DNA of 64,000 bases from Sarcocystis neurona. Taxonomy: Eukaryota; Apicomplexa; Conoidasida; Eucoccidiorida; Sarcocystidae. Where the stretch lies: NCBI GenBank assembly GCA_000727475.1, contig KL647288.1:5476306-5540305 (forward strand). The letters are read 5' to 3'. Shown one piece after another: positions 13,701-24,300 of the stretch. The position numbers and the translations under genes are program-made. Positions within the stretch are counted from its first letter, which is position 1. The number at the start of each line of letters is the position of its first letter. A model generated the notes under the pieces. The model had not been told where the DNA came from, made no database searches, and worked only from the letters and a program-made list of their open reading frames with translations.

Positions 13701-15776
13701 CCTCTCCCCCTGTCTATCTCAGCCGCACAAACACACGTATATAAATACGTACATACAGCAGCAATTTGCACCACAAATGCTACTGCTGATAAAAAAAACA
13801 AAATTGTACGAAATATTAATCCTCCTCTTCCCTCCATGCACACACATCTATGCACCTACACATCTACTTATATACACGTACACAGACCTATTAACTCCTC
13901 TACGTAGAAAGGTGCAGGAGCACTGGGAGACGTGCAAACGTTGCGATACGTGTGCTTCGAGTGTCTGAGTCGACGCCTACATTCTCTACAGACGTATACA
14001 CTCACATATCTCTGTATGTAGGCCATCGCCCCCCCAGGCGTCCGTGCGTGCACCCTGTCCACGTTCAACCGCACGCAAAGAGGCCTACCTGAGGGGCACG
14101 CCTCGACGCAGGACTTTACGAACTTTCTCTGCGTCGTGGATTTTGAGTCTGCGGCGTCCGAGCAGTGAAGCGTACAGTCGCGTGCTTCCTGTGGCAGCCT
14201 CCGCTTTTATCCCTTTATCCGGTCGTTCTCCTCGCTCTTCGCTGACTTTGTGAACTAGTCCTACCCGTTTCCCCTCCGCACTCCTTTTGCTGGTTTGCTG
14301 CTTCCCTCTTCTGTCTAATACCCTGTGGCTGTCGGCTACACACTGTCTTTCAGAAAATGATACGTGGAGGAAGCACCTTGTAGGAGCACGGCAGGGAGAC
14401 GCGGAGGACACTGTGTCAGTCCGGCCCACAGCACATTTCCGGCAAGTTGACGCAGCGTCTCTTTCCGTAGGATTGGTGCAGGGGACAGGGACGGACAGGT
14501 TGCACGCAGCACATGAAGACAAACTCGGGTGAGGCCCAGTGTTTACAGCAAGCGCGGAGTAGATCAGTTGAGGTGCACTGGCTCTCCGGTAATTAGAAGA
14601 GCTGGAAATAAACACGCTGTGATCAAAACATGCGAAGGAAGAGGAGGGTAACACACTGCCTGCAGCTTGTCTGCAATACCTGAAAGGAAGCGCGTGGCCT
14701 CTGCGACACCTTCGGAGACTAAAATGAGGCACGTTTTCTCCAGTACGTGGTGGCGAGGAAAGCAGAAAGGCAGACACACTGTTTTCATCCTGTGTAGAAA
14801 AAAACGTCCGAAAAAGCACGCTGCCTGCGACATAGTTCGGAGAGAAGGATGTCCTTTTTCGGCATAGTGGAATGAAAGAGGGAGGAAGGACTTCGCTGGT
14901 TGGAATGCCTACAGAGAGAATAAGACCCAAGAGTCTGCCCCTGGCACCTTTGCTGCGCAGTAACGCAAGTGTGCAGAGTGCACCTTGATTTTTGCGTACA
15001 GCAGCGTGTCGGGGTAGTGAGGCGGACTCGGGCGAGACGCCGGAACCGGATGCCGTGAGAAAATGGCAAGGGATCGACCGCTTACTGTCTGTAGAAGTGG
15101 GACTATTTGTAAGCTGCAAGCTGTGGCGCGTCTCAACACGGAGAGGCGAGTGCTTGGAAGAGCAGGCAGCAGCCGTCTTTCCAAGATAAAGTGATGCAAC
15201 AAGAGAGGAAGAGCGTTGCCGACTCGTGGCCTCGACGTCAAGTCTCCAGACGAAATGACTGGGGAAATGGAGCGAAAAGTAACATGTCAGAGCAGCGACG
15301 AGTTTAAAGAAATATGAAACTCTTGCAGCATGCCGACGATGGGGAAAGGGAACAGCTGCTGCCGGGCAACCAAGAAGACAAACACGGGGTAACTGTATAT
15401 TTACGACGGAGGGGTGAACGGCGAGCTGACAAAGACGACGGGAGAAAATGCCTTCCGTAGAGTGGAAACGGCAAAGCAGATTTGCCAGGACACACACGAA
15501 CAGAGAACGAAGACGAAGACGTGGGAAACAGAGAGGGGAGACGAGATGTCCAAGGAAACAGCGGACGAATCTGAAAAAACTGTCAAGTACTTGGTGTAGG
15601 GAAAGAGAAAATATTGTCGTTGCACACGTAAGAAACCGATGCGCCCACAACAAGAGAATACTGCGGGCAGGGACAAACTGTGGTGGCCAGTAACACACAG
15701 CAGCACAGAACAGAGAAGAGGGAACAGCAAGCATTCTGGAAACTTGCAAAGAGGAGGCATGCCATCTCTTGTTCAA
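7387..15776 (-). CDS. Patatin-like phospholipase, five exons (about 1446 aa)
   Basis: Join in transcript order: 15776-14089, 13301-12254, 10858-9998, 9010-8585, 7704-7387. All junctions are GT/AG and keep phase (2/1, then 0, 0, 0). The family hydrolyses acyl esters of phospholipids or neutral lipids with a Ser-Asp dyad. What is seen: the oxyanion motif GGAMRG (about residues 784-789), nucleophile motif GSSAG (813-817, Ser815), and the Asp-containing motif LADALLYEPIPYRSA (Asp about 1158) followed by VLVLRSRPDG. These are the order and spacing expected, except that about 190 Ser/Ala-rich residues are inserted between LMPGLAGP and the Asp motif. A long N-terminal extension with hydrophobic segments precedes the domain. 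The Arg-Arg-Gly-Val-Pro-Leu-Arg sequence before the catalytic exon resembles the lead-in of the large protist/plant patatin-like subfamily (from memory). Substrate and location are unknown. Introns are 0.8-1.4 kb. Confidence 0.85.
8585..9010 (-). CDS. Patatin-like gene, exon 4 (C-terminal helical part)
   Basis: The acceptor is cttcacgtgtag|att at 9010. It encodes IENRMASRFFGETQQLWHVY and RYMDDLLLLNEASNN, a Gln/Glu-rich insertion, then GYAFAVSLTNSCAEVAKTTL and IREGFARLYDVLVPDP. The last part resembles the end of the patatin-like subfamily. The donor aag|gtaccg at 8585 keeps phase 0. Without splicing, the frame would end only eight codons later at 8558-8560, so a shorter C-terminus is an alternative. 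Confidence 0.8.
9998..10858 (-). CDS. Patatin-like gene, exon 3 (homopolymer insert and catalytic Asp)
   Basis: The acceptor is ttcttcatgcag|gtg at 10858. The exon starts VIASGLHTQRAVVLESAAGH and continues through FGSFSSFLNCLRASMLMPGL, typical of the family. About 190 low-complexity residues (Ser, Ala, Thr, Pro) follow, coded partly by a triplet run near 10596-10692. The exon then returns to the conserved Asp segment and RSRPDG. Two donors are possible: one directly after the RPDG codons, and gcg|gtaagc at 9998. I chose 9998 because it keeps phase 0 and gives KRVGRLSGIEAA joined to IENRMASRFFG, the family spacing. Confidence 0.85.
12254..13301 (-). CDS. Patatin-like gene, exon 2 (oxyanion hole and catalytic Ser)
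   Basis: The acceptor is ttttgttag|g at 13301 and the donor is ctgaag|gttagc at 12254. The exon begins YLDVSGNVHSPAHVFNPVQV, passes a Ser/Tyr-rich low-complexity stretch, then carries LALAIEGGAMRGCVTAGMAA, VYGSSAGSLVGAYF and GFLRHADILGFLRNKTGSP, and ends KRQDQKQPLK. This is the Rossmann-like core of the patatin fold. The Ser-rich stretch is coded by mixed TCN/AGC codons rather than a pure triplet run. Confidence 0.9.
14089..15776 (-). CDS. Patatin-like gene, exon 1 (N-terminal extension)
   Basis: The frame is open for 563 codons from the ATG at 15776 and ends at a strong donor (ctcag|gtaggc) at 14089 in phase 2. Only two Met codons occur near the start (residues 1 and 15) and none later until the 3' end, which favours one of these as the start. 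The first 100 residues are hydrophobic (ARSILLLWAHRFL, VLDSFFRFVRCFLG), which could be a signal anchor or targeting leader. The last residues, DAEKVRKVLRRGVPLR, run straight into the next exon. Confidence 0.65.
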
Positions 15777-18700
15777 AGAGCCTACAAAGAAAACCGCGTG
15801 TGGTAGCTTCCATCGGTTGTGAACGCCACATTATGTCCAGGCAGTGGCGAAGGAATGTCTGCGACGAGAGAGCGTGCTCTCCTGTCTAAAATGCTTTCCA
15901 CGTCTACGGACATACAGATAAATCCACCTGCCTTCCCACACGAACGGACGCACACGTACACGCGCATGCAAGAACTCTCGTACAGACGAACACGTGCAGA
16001 CGGGTATACACAAGGTTTCCTGTGTCTCTGAACAAGGCTACTAATTCGCTTTTTGTTGTGTTATAATAGCGAGTCGCGTTCTTCCTCCACTCGGCCTGTG
16101 ACGAATGGTGGGGCACGATGTGGGACGTGCAGGCCTCGTAACACTTCATCAGTCTTGCTAGTATCTCTGGCTGATGACAAACTGTAGAGTGACAAACTGA
16201 ATATTTTAGGCCCCAGTCTACATTCTGTCGGATGCAGACTCATTTCCATACGTAGCTGCCCGTGCACATATATGTGTATATAGAGATGCATGTATACGGG
16301 CAGGTCGATGCGTGCGCGCAGCCACAGGAAGGTGCGTTGAAGATAGTGAAGCTACCGAGGCTGAGCTACAGCGCAGGACGGTACACGCAAGCTCATTCAA
16401 TATTGAGAGGTCTAAGGACACAGCACTGCGTCTGGCCAAACCTAGTCTTCTTGCTATTAGCGATGAGGAAGCCTCGCATACAAGGGAGATTGGAGACAAA
16501 ACAGACGTCAACGCTTTCGACCATCTAATATACACACTAATATCCTTATTTCGACGCTATTTCTGTTGGCAGTCAACAAATGGCGACTTTTCTGCTCAGA
16601 CAGCGTCTACATTGCTGTGGAGTTTTTCAGCTTACTGACACAATGCATACTGGCAGGTATCTGCGTTTCTTTCGAAGTCTTCACCACTGCGTACTACGGC
16701 GAAGATCCTTGATAGGCTGTGCTATTCATTAGCTCATTGTCTATGGTGTCAATCGTGTGGCACCATACTTGAAATATTGGATGCCGCGTATACCGGTTTT
16801 GCAGCTGTATTTGGTGCTTCACGATTCAGCTAGAAATGCCCGCCAGGATGTGAGTAGGTTGTATGACACCAGCTACTCACTATTGTCCACGCACACACGC
16901 GAGAAAAGCGCGCTGCGTCGATGTTCTTTCGACTCCCTAGCGTCTGAGGGACAAAACAAGAGCATACTTACTCTTCGGTTCAAAAGTATGTATCAGAAAG
17001 ATGCATCACTCGGAACTTTCGAGTTATCCTAATTCTGGTCTTTTAGCTGGGAAGTAGCGGCCACAAGAACGCGCAGAAAGCTGTCTTTGACACGTCAGCA
17101 CGAACAGTTCCACGTGTTCCACCGTCCCACTGCGTCCACACAACACGCGTGTTCTCCCGTCCAAAACTTTTGCAAAAGTACAGCACAGTGCAGTCGCAAA
17201 ATTCCACCCACACACGTATACAAATTTCAAGTGTGCATACGGGTTGAGCAGGTACACTTGGGTACACACGTAATTGTTGTGTTATGCGGTGGCATACGCG
17301 ATCGACACCGTATTCATTCAAATGCTGTACGAATTACGGCACGGTGGAATAACAGTCGGGGTACGGGCATAGAGCTCTACAGGTGCAGAGTGCCACCACT
17401 AGCTGACTATGTAAAAAGGCGACATGATCAAGTCCTGTAGCGCATCCATGACTACTAGGGTAGACGACGCATTTTGCTTAGGACTAATGCAGACATGCTG
17501 CCTGAGTGTGAGAAGCTGTGCTCACTCAAGGTGCTTAAGGTGCAAATTTGTTGTTCAACCTTGCCGTTGTCGGTTCTGCATAACAGCGCGTATGTCGTCA
17601 CATTTCTAGCTCTCCAAGCCCACTTGGTCAGGCCATAAACACTCAGTTTCTCATACGTGTAGCAGCTCCATAGAAAATAGGGTGGATTAATTCGTGTATC
17701 TGCAGGTGTTTGTGACTGGGTTGGATCCGTATACTAATGCGACGGCGTATATACTGGAATGTACGCAGGCCTGCAGGAATGAGCTCACCTGTGTGCACAC
17801 ACGGTTTTGGAAGCAAGTAGCAATGCCTAAGTCAGAATAACAGCTTGGAGGGAAACTTCCTAAATAAAAGAGGCCGGAGACGTGAAGCGGGTCATCTCCG
17901 GCTGTACACATTGCTGTGCTGCGTAACCATACGTGTCAGCGTACTACGGAACAAAATACATAATGCTGAGATCATCAGTCTCAGCTCCATACTGGACTTC
18001 CCAAAACCATTGGGTCTTCAGCACGGAAATGCAGTTCCGTGCCTGATAGTGCGGAAAAGCGCCCGATTTTTTTCTAGCTCGACTTTTCCGCGTACGGGCG
18101 ACCCTGATGCAGCACAACGTATTTTATTTTTTCAGTAGTGTGCGTGCAAATGGAATCCTCCTCCCAATAGGACAAGCAGATTAAATCTCCCCGGTTCTAA
18201 GCGACGATTAACGCTTCACCTAGATGTATGAATTTCGTAAAAAAACACCGTTATGGGTAGTTGTCTGTCGTTCTACTTTATACCGCCAGAAAGCATGCGG
18301 CCGGACGACGACTCGCGCAGCCGCACAGAAAAAGGTAGGCGTCCTTCTCTCACACAAATATATACATGGACTACGAATGGCATCGGATCAAAAGCCCTTC
18401 TTCGGGAAACGCAAAAGGAGGAATGAAAAAGGACGTGTACTGTCTATCTTCCGTCTCGTCGGATGTCACCCACTTCGGCTGCGGCTTCCCAGCGAGCCCC
18501 CTTGGGTAACGACGTGGAACTACTAGCACAGTGTGTACCTACAAGCATGTCCACTTGTGTGGCGCTACATGCACATCTGTATGAACAAACATGCATGTTC
18601 TTGAATTTCCCGGCGGCGCTCAAAAGGTGTGCAAATACGTGTACCTATTCGAAATCAACATCTCGCTGCTGGAGTTCTGGCCCTGTTGAACCCTATCTGT

Positions 18701-21005
18701 AGACGGTAGGTGGCGTACCAACCAGGTGAGGCACGTAGAAGGCCCATACATTTTATCACATCGTACCTCTGTCGCGACATCTCCAATCCAGAGTTTAAGA
18801 ATATCACGTACGTATACGCATTCATGATTTCACGACTACGTATACTCACACGAATGCGTAGATTCAACATATCTCAACTTCGTCCTCCCTATACGAAGGA
18901 CTATTGTGAGCACGCTGACTTGAAGCCAACACGTGCACGCCGCTGGATCCCATTGTACGCCGATTAAATGGGTATTTGCGTCTGCCGTTGTAGGAGCATT
19001 CACAAGGTGCGCCAGCACCTGTCGGGCAGAAAAAGTGGCTCTCTTTCTAGGTTCCGTCCTGGTACACTGAATCGCATTGCTGAACTGAACTGTACAAAGC
19101 AACGGGAGCTACACCAGAGGGTAAACTGTTCTGGCAGTTGCCACACCTTGCGGTGACTGATTTCCGCCAGGAACGAGGCCGGAGCACCAAAACATTTTAC
19201 ACCAGCAACAAGTCACGAGCTGACGCATTTGTTCGTGTTTACATAAAAGATTACAGCGATGTATACCCGTTGCACCTGTCTCAACTCTTCATTGTTGACA
19301 AGTGTTGCTTTCCGAGGGCCCCAGTGATGACTTACTTTCGAAGAAGAATCACAGGTTGTTCATAGTCGAGTCGCTGGTTGAGGCATTACCGTCGTCACTT
19401 ATCAAAGCAGATGTCGAGAAACGAATAGTGGAGACCGCAATGTACCCAGCCAGTGCCGCACGCAACTATGTTTTCACGTTGTATGCACACTGTTCGAGGG
19501 ATGTTCGCGTTGTGTTGGTGAGTGCACTGTACAGTTCCGGGGAAGCATCCGAGCAAGTGGCATTGTACTTCATCGTCTGCGGATACGCAAACGTGGGAAT
19601 AGAGGAATCTGCCAATGTTTACTACGTAGGTAGAAATAAGCTGACTCCTTTTGCAAGTGTAACACTAGTATGTATACCCGACTCTGAAGAAATACGGTTC
19701 CGATTTGGATATGCTACACTAGAAAGGAAAAACCGAACAAAAACCGTTTTCCTGTATTTTTGACAGGGCACCACATACTGGAAAATGGTGACTAAGGACG
19801 CCGTTTTCAGAACCGTGAGAAGCCTGAGCGAAGTGAAGTCTTTATGTATGTCGCTTTTATGGAACACAAAGAGCAGTGACCGCCGTAACAAGCAGTTACA
19901 GGGACAGTGCCTTGGCATCTGCTCCTGTCGAGTGTTACAAATGGGGCAGCAATACGCAAATGTTGTTGTCAAAAGAGTTTAGGAAAGAGGAAAAACAAAT
20001 ATTTGCGGCGTACGTTTTCACCTCACAAAGAAAGTAAAGGAATTTCTCTTTTTCATGGGTTGACCCTTTGAACACGGGAGAAGACAACACTATTTTTCTC
20101 TCGTGTGCGTTGCGTGCAAGCGTTAAGGCGGGTTGGCCACCACCTAACTCTTTGCGTGTAATTGGCAAACGGCGGTGACACTGGCCTGCAACTGGTACAA
20201 ACTTTCGAACAAATGGCTCCTGGAAGGGGCTGCAACGACCGCTGAATCTGATACTGACATCGTACTTGAAAAACGAGTGTACAGCAGCATTTCCACAGGC
20301 TTCTGCCGTAAGAGTGCAGTTCTCCGCTTCCTCTGGTGGCATTTTGTTTAGACTCGCGCGTGCAATAGGAGCGCTTATGACCCGAAATTCTGTTCTTCGC
20401 ACAGCTCTCTATCAGGTAGGCTGTGTTGGGCGGTGAGTATCTCATGTGATCGGTAGCGTCTTATGTCTCAATTTGTATCCACGGCTGCAGTTCCTTAGGT
20501 TGGCACTGGATCCACATAATTAATTCAATCTATAGGCGGCAACTGAGCCACGCACGTTTCATTTACAGACAAACTGGGAACAGCGACGGACATCTGGATA
20601 TGGAGTACAAAAAGAAGGGGTGAAATTTATTGCTGCCCTCTAATTTTCCAAGATACGCATTACGTAGCGGCTAAAAAGCCGCTATGTAATCCATATCTTA
20701 CTGTGGTAGGACCGCGAGCCGCTGTGGGCTTTGCTCTCTCTCGTGTACGTACTCCCCAATTGCGTTACGCCCGTATTAGTGAAAGAGCTCTGTTTTCCTT
20801 CGAACAAAAGCTTCTGACTTCTGGACAAGTCTCTACGGTCTGAGTGAGCTGCAACAGAGTGTACCGCGTGCTCATCCCCGTAAAAATCTGCTTTCACCTC
20901 GCCAAATGTTCTTAGTATGAATGTCCTCCTTTAGCTGGCACAGTTCCTTCGTCCCCGCGTTAACTTCTCTCCTATAACTCGCCTTCGTCTGATTCCACAG
21001 GCAAT
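15777..21005. other. Repeat-poor spacer between two divergent genes
   Basis: The patatin-like gene is read leftward from 15776 and the PH-domain gene rightward from 21006. This 5.2-kb spacer has few simple repeats. Open frames of 108-155 codons occur at 16312-16638 (+), 19302-19763 (+) and 19935-20402 (-). None shows a domain, signal peptide or coherent splice chain, and such lengths are expected by chance at this base composition. The plus frame 16312-16638 has the most protein-like charge pattern (EDSEATEAELQRRTV) and might be a real or decayed exon. A large inverted repeat sits at 20651-20698. Confidence 0.5.
20651..20698. repeat. Inverted repeat, 22-nt arms, 4-nt loop
   Basis: Arms 20651-20672 and 20677-20698 are complementary with about three mismatches around an AAAA loop. 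The inner 14-bp stem (20659-20672 with 20677-20690, ATTACGTAGCGGCT against its partner) has one mismatch. It lies about 300 nt upstream of the PH-domain gene in otherwise unique DNA. It could form a hairpin in RNA or a cruciform, or be the end of a small fold-back element. Confidence 0.7.
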
Positions 21006-21341
21006 ATGAAACTCCACGTAGCCGCAGTAGCCGCCGTTCCTTTGTACACGGTTGGACTCTATCTGTCTGCAGTACACGCGTATGTGGATCCGCAACTGGA
21101 CACTGCGATTGCCGGGTTATTCCGCGAAACAGCTCGTAAGTACAGCGTTCTGCAGGACTCCCGTTTCGAAGGATATGAGGTCTACCTGCGGGAAGCAGAC
21201 CGCAGAAGAAAAGCATCGCAAGCGGGAGACAATACGCCAGCTCTACCAAGCAGGTTTCTCCAGGCAGCTGGTGCTGAAGGGAGCGTGGCTACACCCGACG
21301 CCAAGATTGATAATGACGACGACTTGAGAGCTCAGTTCGAG
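21006..21341 (+). CDS. PH-like gene, exon 1 (signal peptide)
   Basis: The ATG at 21006 follows ttccacaggcaat, so a 5' UTR intron may end just upstream. Residues 1-25 (MKLHVAAVAAVPLYTVGLYL then SAVHA) form a classical signal peptide. The rest (DPQLDTAIAGLFRETARKYS, EGYEVYLREADRRRKASQ) is soluble and helical. The donor gag|gtatgc is at 21341, phase 0. The codon usage shows no triplet runs, unlike the flanking genes. Confidence 0.8.
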
Positions 21342-24300
21342 GTATGCAAATACACACGCATATGACATCCACTTCGCAGTCGGAGTGCACCCACAGTCAA
21401 AAGCGCTATCGCTGCCGTTAGTAGTCGAACGAAGCAAAATTTCAGCGTATGATGGCACTCTGCTGCGCACAGCAAGCAGAGCATCTCGTGTGTAGCAAGT
21501 AACTCATTATTCAAATTTTAGCGCGCACATGAAATTGGCACCTCCTACAAAATGAAGTCTCCAACTTAGATGTCAGGAGTCGACTGTATTGTAGATCTTG
21601 AACACCGACAGATATGACCATCTTCTCGTGGAAGAAAAACGGAAGAGGGCCCTTGCCGAGACTCTCAGGGCCGCTGCAGATCGTAAGCTTCGTGTAGCCT
21701 CCTGTTGTACCCAGTGGCGGTACTATTGAATTCCGATGTGGCGGCTGAGGTCAGGAATCTGGTTATGAACAGAGGATTTTGAATGTCGCATTAATTTCGT
21801 CTGACAACAGTAGCTAAACACGTACAGATCCATTTAAGATAGACTAGCTAACATGTGTCCTGTGTTTCTAAGTAGCCGAAAAGGGACTTGATCGGTGATT
21901 ACACAGTGGAACTGCAGGAGCCTCCGCGGCCTTCGCAGGGAAAGACGTAGCTGGTAATGAAGAAGCGGAGAGCGGGCGAGCTGAAGCAGCGTAAGCGTCT
22001 TTCATTTCCACCCACTCCCTGCTACATAAATGTATCTACGTATCTGCCTACGCAAAGGTGTTAGCAAATCTGTGCGGACATCTACGTATATGGATATATA
22101 CAGATATATATACGTGTGCATACGCACATGTGTACATGTGTGTACACACGTGTGACCACATACCCGTTTGCGCCAATGTGTAAACGTCCGGGCGCACGTG
22201 CATACGTGTTTACTTCTTCCATGCAAATATATACGTATGTTCCCTTTTCTGCATGTTGACAAGTCCCCGTGTTCCAGGTTCGACTCAGGCCAAGCAAATT
22301 TGCTCGAGAAGCAGGCGGACATTCTCAAAGGTATCTAGGCTGGACGTCAGGTGAATTTGTACAGCGCTCCTCCATTTGTAGTGAACTTCAGAAGAGGCTG
22401 CACAGTTGAAAAAAGCAATAGAGGCCATTAAACTCAACGCTGAGAAACGACCACAAGAAGCACCTGCTGCAGGTATCAGCACTTCGACCATACAGACATA
22501 TATCTCACAGACTGTGGAGATACGTGTCATACATTGACTGTAGCTTGTGCGGTACATTGTTATCGCGTAAGTATTCACGTAACAGCGAGCGGAGGAACGT
22601 GCGAATGGGGTGAATGTGTCGAGCGTGAAGCGCAAAATGTGTCATCATCTAAGGGTTCTTCAGAATGCGAGATCCTGAAGGTTGGACCCTTAGATTTCGT
22701 CCCTCAGGTCAGTCTGGTCTACAGCAGTCTTGTAAAAGAAAGGTGCTGGAAATGAAGTGTTCAGCCATTCGAGCTGCTGGAACACATTGGAGGGTACGTA
22801 TGTATTCCCAACTACACTGAGATCCGGTGACACGGTCACCGCGCAATTCCGCAGGCAAACCATGGGACGCATCACTGGCACAGCGTTTACAGTTCACCAC
22901 TATAACACGATAAAAGCGTGAGAGAAACCATATTTAGAAAGCAATCCATAGTGTTCTTTAGCACAACAAAGCCAACGGACAGGACTTACTTTTGGGAAGG
23001 CATGGATCTGCCCGTGCGGGCGCTGCCCGATTCAGACCGTTGTATAAGACAATCTCTGTGGTTCTTGTCCACCTGAGAAGCGGTGAAGAAATCTTCCTGG
23101 GCAGGCTTTTCTTTCAAGTACAGAGGGAACGAGCAGGCTCTCTGCGCAGCGTCGAAAATCGCGCGCGATAGCTGGATCGATGGTAAAACTTGTGCTGTTA
23201 TTTCGTTGGTGTACCGCGTGCCTCAGCGTACACTCGCTTTGCGGCGTTCTTCGCTACAGCGATAACCGAAGCCTGGTTCTGCAGAAATGCTGGGATCAAA
23301 GGTAGCCATGTATTCGCACGTGCACGTGTGTATAACTGGAGAGGGACACCGTTTGCTCGTGAAAATGGGAGAAATGTGGACATGCGCGGCCAAGTCAGGC
23401 CGCGGCGATGCTTCACGAATCTGTTCCCTTCACCCCGCGTGGTATTTCGTTCTCCTCTGCGCCGCTTTCTATGTACAAGCAAACACTTTTGATTTGAATT
23501 ATGTATAGAGTACAAATACTGTGCGCCTCATATTCACAAACTAGAGTTCACCTCTGAATTGTGAATCCGCAGAGCCTAATCTTGTTGCACTCTTCTTTCT
23601 GTGTCCGCCTTAGGGTTGCTTCCACGCGTAAAAAATGCGCAGAAAGGCAAGAGTTTTTATCCCTGTCCCTCGGCTTTGATTCGATCGCAAAAACTTCGGC
23701 TGTCTTGCTGATATGTTGATTGTTGCGGCCGCATTTGTGCAGAAGTGGAAAAAGAGAAACTGTTTCCGCCCCCACCTCCCGTAAGGACACAAACCAATCG
23801 CTGTTTCTCTGTCCTTCTTCTTCCTCATCAAGCTTTCGCTCTGCCTGCTCTACTGGTGTGATCTGTCACTTCGGTTACTGGCCCGCGGATTTCCACTCTT
23901 CAGCCGCCGTCTCGCCATAAGCATCCCCGCGTGAACGTCAACGTGTCGATGGACAAGGACGAAAAACTGCACATCAAGGCAAGCCATAACATCACTCTCA
24001 TATCTGTGTTACCTGAGTGTGCATACAATGACTTGTCTATACAATGACTTGTCTATGTAAAATGTGGAGTTCTACGTTTCCGCGCTGCGTGTGGATTTGT
24101 TTTACGGCAACCGGACAGAAGTTCACACGTACGTAGACGTGTACATCATTTGAACATGTGTGTGGCGATACGTGGGCGCTTACATGCTAAAATTCTTTCT
24201 TAGACGCGAAAATTCCCCCCCTGCATGCTTGTTTCTTTAAGTGATGTGAAAACGCCCTCGTACTTGCTTTGCATCTATACTGTTCCATCGCCATCACAAC

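Noticed and set aside
19302..20402. 153-codon plus and 155-codon minus frames
   Set aside because: Length is within chance for 64 kb at this composition, with no domain, signal peptide or splice partner.
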